Part shown: positions 1 through 4,839 of the stretch, piece after piece
How positions within the stretch are numbered: the stretch's first letter is position 1
How the letters are laid out: every line of letters starts with the position of its first letter
Assembly: GCA_023428335.1 (NCBI GenBank)
Contig: JAEYYS010000439.1
Location: 1 to 8,026 of the forward strand
Origin: Verrucomicrobiota bacterium
GTDB taxonomy: Bacteria > Verrucomicrobiota > Verrucomicrobiia > Verrucomicrobiales > Verrucomicrobiaceae
Length of the DNA stretch: 8,026 bases
Reading direction: 5' to 3'
Translations under genes and position numbers: made by a program
The notes under the pieces: model-generated
Seen by the model: the letters and a program-made list of their open reading frames with translations, nothing else
What the model was told of the DNA's origin: nothing
Databases searched by the model: none

Positions 1-462
1 GCTGAAGAGCGGTCGGTGCAGGAGTGGGTGGGCAAGGTCGACCAGTGGTTCACGGTCGAGGAGGCGGCCGGCATCGCCGGTCAGGATGCCGCCGCCGCCC
101 GCAAGGAGCATCTGCGCAGCGAAAAACATCCGATCACCGAGGTGGTGGAGTATGCCTGGAAGAGCGACCGCACGCGCCAGACGACTGGCGCGGTCAAGAT
201 GACGCTGCCGGTTGAGAATTCGATCAAGGTGGGCTGGCTGCGCCGGACCACCCTTCGTGACCTCCAGGATTTGCGTTCGTACACGACCGGCGAGGACCTG
301 CCGGGGGTGGGGGAGTTTGCCTTCCTGGCTGAGCAGGGGCAACAATACATCTTCTTCAAAAATGGCGTGCGCTTTTCGGTCTGGGTGAACCTGTCCGACG
401 ATCCCAAGGTCAACACCGCCAAGGCGATTGAGGTGGCCCGGCTGCTGCTGGCGAAGCTTTGA
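1..462 (+). CDS. Hypothetical protein, 3' fragment (N-terminus outside window)
   Basis: The reading frame is open from the first base and stops with TGA at 460-462, giving 153 visible residues. A GTG at position 16 is a possible start, but it has no convincing ribosome binding site and the frame continues upstream, so I treat the gene as 5'-truncated. The visible part is soluble, mixed alpha/beta and without membrane segments. Its last 60 residues follow a pattern common in small exported or lipoprotein-like proteins: 'DLPGVGEFAF', then a strand with 'YIFFKNGVRFSVWVNL', then a final helix ending 'VARLLLAKL'. This reads as 'the protein is not inactive, the signal strand is present, the C-terminal helix closes the fold', but I cannot assign a family. 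It lies 57 bp upstream of pyrC in the same direction. Coding confidence rests on GC-rich third positions and the plausible protein pattern. Function is unknown. Confidence 0.7.
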   Translation, partial: AEERSVQEWVGKVDQWFTVEEAAGIAGQDAAAARKEHLRSEKHPITEVVEYAWKSDRTRQTTGAVKMTLPVENSIKVGWLRRTTLRDLQDLRSYTTGEDLPGVGEFAFLAEQGQQYIFFKNGVRFSVWVNLSDDPKVNTAKAIEVARLLLAKL

Positions 463-466
463 GGCC

Positions 467-493
467 GGGGTCGCGCAGCTCGGCGTTGACCCC
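467..493. other. Imperfect inverted repeat in the gap before pyrC
   Basis: GGGGTC (467-472) pairs exactly with GACCCC (488-493) around a 15-base loop, inside the 57-bp gap between the first gene fragment and pyrC. No T-run follows, so it is a poor intrinsic terminator. It could be a weak mRNA hairpin between the two genes or chance in GC-rich DNA. No promoter elements are recognisable in the gap. Confidence 0.2.
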
Positions 494-511
494 TGCGCCG
501 CGCGCGCTAAC

Positions 512-516
512 GGAGG
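512..516 (+). promoter_or_regulatory. Ribosome binding site of pyrC
   Basis: GGAGG lies 3 bases before the ATG at 520. It is the clearest Shine-Dalgarno sequence in the window apart from one distant from its start codon near 4765. The spacing is short but workable, and it supports ATG 520 as the pyrC start. The encoded N-terminus there begins directly with the family's first metal-binding strand. Confidence 0.6.
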
Positions 517-519
517 CGC

Positions 520-1614
520 ATGCTTCTTGATCTGCCGCGCTGGTTCGACCTCCACACGCACTTCCGCCAGGGCCCGGCCGTGGCCGCCTACGTGCAGGCC
601 CACCTCGACATGGGCTGCGCCGGCGCGCTGGCGATGCCCAACACTCAGCCGCCGGTGGCCCGGGTGTTTGGGTCGGTGCAGGAGGGGGCTTGGTCGATCG
701 AAAGCTACACGGCCGACCTGCGCGCCGCGGGGGCCGACGCTTTTGAGCAGCTGATCGTGCCGCTTTACCTGACGCGTCAGACGACGGCGGCGATGATCCG
801 CGAGGGCGCGGCGACTGGCCTGCTGCGCGCCTGCAAGTACTACCCGCCGCATGGCACCACGAATGCCGAGCACGGCCTGCCGATGGATGACCTGATCGGT
901 GGCGAGGTGCTGCGCGCGCTGGAGGAGTGCGGTGTTGTTTTGTGCATCCATGGCGAGCAGCACGCCTTGAGCGGACCGGACTACCTCGATGCCTGTCAGA
1001 ATGCCGAGACGCGCTTCTATCGCGAGCGCCTGCCGCGCCTGCTTGAGGCGCATCCGCGGCTGCGCGTCGTCTGCGAACACATCACCACGCGCACGGCGGC
1101 GGAGTTTGTCGCTTCGGCGCCGGCGCATGTCGGGGCGACGATCACGCCGCAGCACCTGCTGTTCACCCTCGGGCACCTGATCCAGGGGTTGAAGTATCAT
1201 CTGTACTGCCTGCCGGTGGTGAAATTCGAGGATGATCGCGCCGCGCTGCGCGAGCAGGTGCTCAAGGCCGGGCAGGGCAAGTTCTTCGCCGGCACCGACA
1301 GCGCGCCGCACACCACCAAGGCGACCGCCTGCGGCTGTGCCGCCGGCTGTTTCACCGGTGGCTGTGCGCCGCAGCTCTACGCCATGGCCTTCGAGCAGGC
1401 CGGGGCCGATCTCGGCACGGACGCCGGTCGCGACGCCTTCGAACGCTTCCTCTGCCGCAACGGCCCGGGCTTTTACGGCTTCCCGGTGGCGTTGACTCGT
1501 TTCCGGATGGAGAAGGCCGCTTCGACCACGGCGATGCTGGAGACGGCGGCCGGTACGGTGACGCCGCTGCCGCTGGGGCTTGGACTGGAGCTGACGTGGC
1601 GGATCGCAAATTGA
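520..1614 (+). CDS. pyrC: Dihydroorotase, PyrC (class II) type
   Basis: This enzyme catalyses the reversible cyclisation of N-carbamoyl-aspartate to dihydroorotate, step three of de novo pyrimidine synthesis, in the cytoplasm. The 364-residue protein is close to the size of E. coli PyrC (about 348) and shows the family's binuclear zinc site in order. The HxH motif is H12/H14 in 'FDLHTHFR', with R16 for substrate. N41 lies in 'MPNTQPPV', and the lysine to be carbamylated is K106 in 'CKYYPPHGTTN', followed by the loop threonines T113/T114. The remaining ligands are H144 in 'HGE', H187 in 'EHITT' and the catalytic D260 in 'GTDSAPH'. 'TPQHLLF' and 'HLYCLPVVK' also match. All expected active-site residues are present, so it should be functional. 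A cysteine-rich segment at 271-282 corresponds to the CGC..CF region of PyrC but carries extra residues. It is followed after 44 bp by the lipocalin gene on the same strand. Confidence 0.96.
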   Translation: MLLDLPRWFDLHTHFRQGPAVAAYVQAHLDMGCAGALAMPNTQPPVARVFGSVQEGAWSIESYTADLRAAGADAFEQLIVPLYLTRQTTAAMIREGAATGLLRACKYYPPHGTTNAEHGLPMDDLIGGEVLRALEECGVVLCIHGEQHALSGPDYLDACQNAETRFYRERLPRLLEAHPRLRVVCEHITTRTAAEFVASAPAHVGATITPQHLLFTLGHLIQGLKYHLYCLPVVKFEDDRAALREQVLKAGQGKFFAGTDSAPHTTKATACGCAAGCFTGGCAPQLYAMAFEQAGADLGTDAGRDAFERFLCRNGPGFYGFPVALTRFRMEKAASTTAMLETAAGTVTPLPLGLGLELTWRIAN

Positions 1615-1658
1615 CCGATTTCCAGCGCCATAAGCGGTTTCGCGGTTATTTTAATGGC

Positions 1659-2216
1659 ATGACGCACTGCCGCTTGCTGCTGCTGGGGTTGGCCCTGCTT
1701 TTGTCCGCCTGTCGTTCCACCGAGGAAGCCCCGCCGCCGGCCACGGTCGAACGCGTCGAGCTCTCGCGCTATCTCGGTCGCTGGCATGAAATCGCCCGCC
1801 TGCCGATGCCCTTCCAAAAGGAGCAGGAGGCGGCCATTGCGGAATATGGATTGCGACCCGACGGGGAAGTGTCGGTGCGCAACATCGCCGTGCGAGCGGA
1901 TGGCGCGACCCGCGAGGTTCGTGGTCAGGCCCGAGTGCTCAACCCCGGGGCGAACTCCAAGTTGCTGGTGCGCTTCACGGAATGGTTCTCGATTTTCGTG
2001 CCGCAGCCCGAGCAGGGCAACTACTGGATCCTGCACGTGGATCCGGAGTATCGCATGGCCCTGGTCGGCACGCCGGATCGGCGGTATCTTTGGGTGCTGG
2101 CACGTGAACCAGTTCTGCCGGAGGCCAAGTTGCAGCGCCTGCTGCAGCTTGCCCGCGATCAGGGTTACGATACCCAGGGGCTGATCCGCAGCGCCCAGCA
2201 CAAGCCGCGCGAGTGA
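1659..2216 (+). CDS. blc: Outer-membrane lipoprotein lipocalin (Blc-like)
   Basis: This bacterial lipocalin is predicted to be lipid-anchored in the outer membrane facing the periplasm. The family binds fatty acids and lysophospholipids in a beta-barrel. From ATG 1659 the 185-residue product starts with a type II signal peptide whose lipobox is 'LLSAC', with lipidated C18. The +2 residue is Arg rather than Asp, which favours outer-membrane sorting. The barrel follows: the GxW signature G40-R41-W42 in 'RYLGRWHEIARLP', then 'NYWILHVDPEYRMALVGTP' and 'RRYLWVLAREP'. These align with Blc's 'YLGTWYEIAR', 'YRHALV' and 'YLWILSR'. A GTG at 1596 in the same frame would add 21 residues, overlap pyrC by 19 bp and has GGAG five bases upstream. 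I prefer ATG 1659 because it puts a normal short n-region before the signal peptide, although no good ribosome site precedes it. The stop overlaps the next gene's ATG by one base. Confidence 0.92.
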   Translation: MTHCRLLLLGLALLLSACRSTEEAPPPATVERVELSRYLGRWHEIARLPMPFQKEQEAAIAEYGLRPDGEVSVRNIAVRADGATREVRGQARVLNPGANSKLLVRFTEWFSIFVPQPEQGNYWILHVDPEYRMALVGTPDRRYLWVLAREPVLPEAKLQRLLQLARDQGYDTQGLIRSAQHKPRE

Positions 2217-3100
2217 TGCCAGACCTGCTCACCGCCTGTTCCCAGTCCGCGCTGCGTGCCGCGATCGAAACGGTGCGCGCTCACGGCATTGAACCGGACC
2301 GCTGCGACATCCTGCAAAATGGCAGCACCCTGGTCGTGCGGCTGACCAACGACTTGGTCGCGCGTGTCGTGCAGGATCGTGACGGCCCGCGCCAGGGCAC
2401 GGTCTGGTTTGAGCGCGAGAACGCGGTGGCCCAGCACCTGAGCCGCCTTGGCGCGCCGGTGGTGCCGCTGCACGACGCCCTGCCGGCGGGCCCGCACTGG
2501 CGCGACGGCTTTCCCCTGAACTTCTGGCGCTATGTGGAGATCCTCGACCGCACACCTGATCCGCGGCAGGCGGGACAGACCCTGCGTCGCTGCCATGAAG
2601 CCCTGCGCGATCTGGCCGAGCCGCTGCCGCGACTGGCCATTTTGCACGAGGCACAGAGCCTGTTGGTCGAACGCGAGTTGTTGCCGGCTGCTGCGCAGTC
2701 GCTGGTGCGTCGACGTCTCGAGACCGCGCTGGCGGTCCTGCAGAACGCGCCGGGCCAACCCCTGCATGGCGACGCCCACGAGGGCAACCTGCTGGTCACG
2801 TCAGGCGGGTTGTTGTGGTCGGATTGGGAGGACGCTTTTGTCGGTCCGGTCGAGTGGGATCTCGCCTCGCTCATCTGGAATGCGCGCCTGCTGGAGTCCG
2901 ACACGGCCGCTGCCGAGGCCATGCTTGCCGGTTACTGCGAGGCGGGCTGCGCGTTCGACGAAACGCTGCTGGAGCAGTGTCTCATCGCCCGCGCGGCGGT
3001 CATGTGTGCCTGGTATCCCATTCTCTATCCGCAGCCCGATGCCGCGCGCCGGGCCAAGCTGCGGCACCGGCTCGACTGGTTGGCGTCGCTGCCGGATTGA
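2216..3100 (+). CDS. Aminoglycoside/choline kinase-fold phosphotransferase (APH family)
   Basis: This is a cytoplasmic ATP-dependent phosphotransferase of the APH superfamily (protein-kinase-like fold). The substrate cannot be told from sequence. The 294-residue product has a small N-lobe with 'NGSTLVVRL' (35-43) and 'LVARVV' (47-52), where the usual ATP-site lysine appears to be Arg50. The catalytic loop is 'HGDAHEGNLL' (184-193), with catalytic D186 and metal ligand N191. The DFG-equivalent is 'WSDWEDA' (201-207), with metal-binding D203, followed by 'GPVEWDLASL', typical of the family. The start is ATG 2216, sharing one base with the lipocalin stop (TGATG), which suggests translational coupling. 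A GTG at 2213 is the only close alternative. Chromosomal members like this often have metabolic rather than resistance roles, so no antibiotic phenotype should be assumed. The gene ends 3 bp from a convergent gene. Confidence 0.88.
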   Translation: MPDLLTACSQSALRAAIETVRAHGIEPDRCDILQNGSTLVVRLTNDLVARVVQDRDGPRQGTVWFERENAVAQHLSRLGAPVVPLHDALPAGPHWRDGFPLNFWRYVEILDRTPDPRQAGQTLRRCHEALRDLAEPLPRLAILHEAQSLLVERELLPAAAQSLVRRRLETALAVLQNAPGQPLHGDAHEGNLLVTSGGLLWSDWEDAFVGPVEWDLASLIWNARLLESDTAAAEAMLAGYCEAGCAFDETLLEQCLIARAAVMCAWYPILYPQPDAARRAKLRHRLDWLASLPD

Positions 3101-3103
3101 GGG

Positions 3104-4735
3104 TCACACACGCCGCAGCGGTTGGGAGAAGATCAGATCGACGATGGGCAGGGGCGTGCGCAGGGCGGGATCGCTGCCGGCAAAGGTCGCGCCGCGCGGG
3201 GCGAGGCGGTCGTGCAGGCGCGAGATGGCATCGACCTCGAGCCCGCGCAGGTGTTCGGCGCTGAGTGGCTGGCCCTGCAGATGGGTGTCGGGGTAGGCGA
3301 AGGCCTCGACCCGCACAAACGCCGCCTGCAGTCGGCCGGTGGCATCACGGGCGAGCGGGAACGCCGCCTCGCGGGCATCGACGATGGCGGCGATGCCGGT
3401 GTCGGTGACGAAGCGGATCTGCACGTTGGGGCGACGTTCGGCGTCCTGGCCGCCGACCGCGACTTCGATGGCCTCGGGCCGGCCATGGGTATCGCGACGA
3501 ACCTGCAGGCGGGTGAAGCGGAATCCGCTGCGGTCATAGGGAGGCACGACCTCGCCTGCCGCATTCGTGGCGAGGGCGGCGACCGAGCCAAAGAAGCTGC
3601 CGCGTCGGTAGGCGCGCAGAGCGGCGGCCTCACGGTCGGCGGCGGATTGGCCCTTGAGCGGGGGTAGCAGCAGGACGTTGCGGCCGCGGCCGAAGGTGTT
3701 GTGGTCCTTGACGAAGAAACCCCAGCAGCGGCGACCGCTGCGCAGGATGTCGTCCCAGAGGCGGTAAAAGTGCAGCAGCGGGCCGTCGCCGCGATCGTAG
3801 AAGCCGCGGCTGGAGCCGAAGCCGGAGGTGAGTTGGTTCCACACCTCGATGCCGAGCACACGCGGGTCGAAATCGAGCATGGCGGCGTAGTCGGCGAGTT
3901 TGCCGGTCGGATGATTCAGGGTCAAACCGCCGCCATCGGGAACGAGCAGGCCGCCGCGGCGCTGGCCGTCGATCTCCTCGCCATCGAGGGCGGCGCGGAA
4001 GACCTCGCGCCAGGGGCGGTTGGTGCCCTGCATGAGTCGGAACTGGGTGACGGCCAGCGCGGCTGGATCGAATTCCAGTCGGGCGTCGAGCGCCGTCGCG
4101 TTGGCGCGCAGGTACAGCGTGTGATTGCCCGGGCCGAGGCGACGCGCAGTCACCGGGCCGCGGTCGGCGAAGGCTTCGCGGAAGTTGCATTCGTTCGCCC
4201 CGGTGAGGGTGAGCGCCGCCTCGGCGCCCGTGCCTTGGGCGGCGAGGCGAACATCGAGTCGGTACACCCCCTCCCATGGGCGCGGGTCTTGGAAGATCGT
4301 CAGGCCGTCGAAACGCCGCTGCAGCGGGCTGGCGGCGCGATCGGCGGCCGGCGTGTCGCGGCCGTAGCCACTGGCGTACAGACTGCCGAGGGCGTTGCAG
4401 TGCAGACCGGTGTCGGTGAAGCTGTGGTGCTCCGCGTTGGGGGCGGCGATCACTTCGGGGTGTTTTTGGGCGAAACCGGCCAGCAGCGGGTAGGTGGGGG
4501 CCGAGGGGTAATAGTTGCTGAAGGCGAAGTGGCCGTAGCCCATGGCCCGGAAGGTTTCCAGGGAGGCCTCGGTCTGGCCCTGATGCTGGTGCGACATTGA
4601 ATCGAGGCAGGGCCAGTTCTTCCAATCGACGTCCGCATACGGGTTTTCCAGGTCATCGCCCGGGCCCGCCGATTGGGCGAGTGAGGGCAGGGCAGGCAGG
4701 CAGGCGAGGGAGCGGAGCAGGTGGCGACGGCGCAT
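3104..4735 (-). CDS. Tat-exported PHP-domain protein with inserted domain
   Basis: The 543-residue product is probably a secreted or periplasmic metal-dependent hydrolase or relative. The PHP superfamily includes phosphatases and phosphodiesterases, but no substrate is evident. ATG 4735 gives an N-terminus with a twin-arginine motif, 'MRRRHLLRSL', a short hydrophobic stretch and a possible cleavage near residues 20-23. PHP-like motifs follow: H49/H51 in 'SHQHQG', E102 in 'NAEHHS', H112 in 'HCNALGS', H275 in 'LNHPTG', E297 in 'GIEVWNQ' and D344/H345 in 'VKDHNTFG'. The usual second motif (TDH) is replaced by 'SNY' at 73-75. Residues about 142-251 form a beta-rich insertion between motifs. After the core comes 'RRGSFFGS' and a beta-rich tail ending 'IFSQP', similar to the C-terminal domain of other exported PHP proteins. 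The frame continues upstream to a TTG at 4804, but that lacks a ribosome site and would bury the signal peptide. PHP assignment is by motif reading and is moderately secure; activity is unknown. Confidence 0.78.
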   Translation of the reverse strand: MRRRHLLRSLACLPALPSLAQSAGPGDDLENPYADVDWKNWPCLDSMSHQHQGQTEASLETFRAMGYGHFAFSNYYPSAPTYPLLAGFAQKHPEVIAAPNAEHHSFTDTGLHCNALGSLYASGYGRDTPAADRAASPLQRRFDGLTIFQDPRPWEGVYRLDVRLAAQGTGAEAALTLTGANECNFREAFADRGPVTARRLGPGNHTLYLRANATALDARLEFDPAALAVTQFRLMQGTNRPWREVFRAALDGEEIDGQRRGGLLVPDGGGLTLNHPTGKLADYAAMLDFDPRVLGIEVWNQLTSGFGSSRGFYDRGDGPLLHFYRLWDDILRSGRRCWGFFVKDHNTFGRGRNVLLLPPLKGQSAADREAAALRAYRRGSFFGSVAALATNAAGEVVPPYDRSGFRFTRLQVRRDTHGRPEAIEVAVGGQDAERRPNVQIRFVTDTGIAAIVDAREAAFPLARDATGRLQAAFVRVEAFAYPDTHLQGQPLSAEHLRGLEVDAISRLHDRLAPRGATFAGSDPALRTPLPIVDLIFSQPLRRV

Positions 4736-4839
4736 GCGGAGTCTGCGCGGTGGCGCGGCGCTCCTTTCAGGAATTTTTCTCCGGACCCGCGGGAATGGAT
4801 GCAAGTGGCAGGGAATGCGCTAAGGAAGCCGCGCCGGGC
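4736..4839. promoter_or_regulatory. Divergent intergenic region between the PHP and MFS-acyltransferase genes
   Basis: Promoters for both divergent genes must lie here, or further upstream inside the opposite gene. The centre (about 4765-4785) is locally AT-rich (GGAATTTTTC). I cannot find a convincing -35/-10 pair on either strand. On the minus strand GAAAGGAG (4761-4768) is an excellent Shine-Dalgarno sequence but sits 25 bases before the PHP ATG. On the plus strand TAAGGA (4821-4826) precedes ATG 4840 by 13 bases. If the downstream gene instead starts at ATG 4888, this region extends to 4887. Confidence 0.4.

Noticed and set aside
1611..1616. TTGACC as a -35 box for an internal lipocalin promoter
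   Set aside because: No acceptable -10 hexamer lies 16-18 bases downstream, and the hexamer overlaps the pyrC stop codon.
1473..2201. Minus-strand reading frame of 242 codons opposite the end of pyrC and the lipocalin
   Set aside because: The opposite strand encodes a clear lipocalin with lipobox and GxW motif; the antisense product has no recognisable features.
2216..3100. Reading the phosphotransferase as an antibiotic-resistance gene
   Set aside because: Only generic APH-superfamily motifs are visible. Base composition matches its neighbours and there is no mobile context, so a resistance role is not supported.
3701..4600. Plus-strand reading frame of 299 codons opposite the PHP gene
   Set aside because: Glu/Val/Ala/Gly-rich product without domain motifs. 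The minus strand carries a Tat signal and ordered PHP motifs, so this is a shadow.
4597..4839. N-terminal extension of the fusion protein back to about position 4597
   Set aside because: This would overlap the start and signal peptide of the divergent PHP gene, and it encodes an Arg/Gly-rich stretch unlike any LplT N-terminus.
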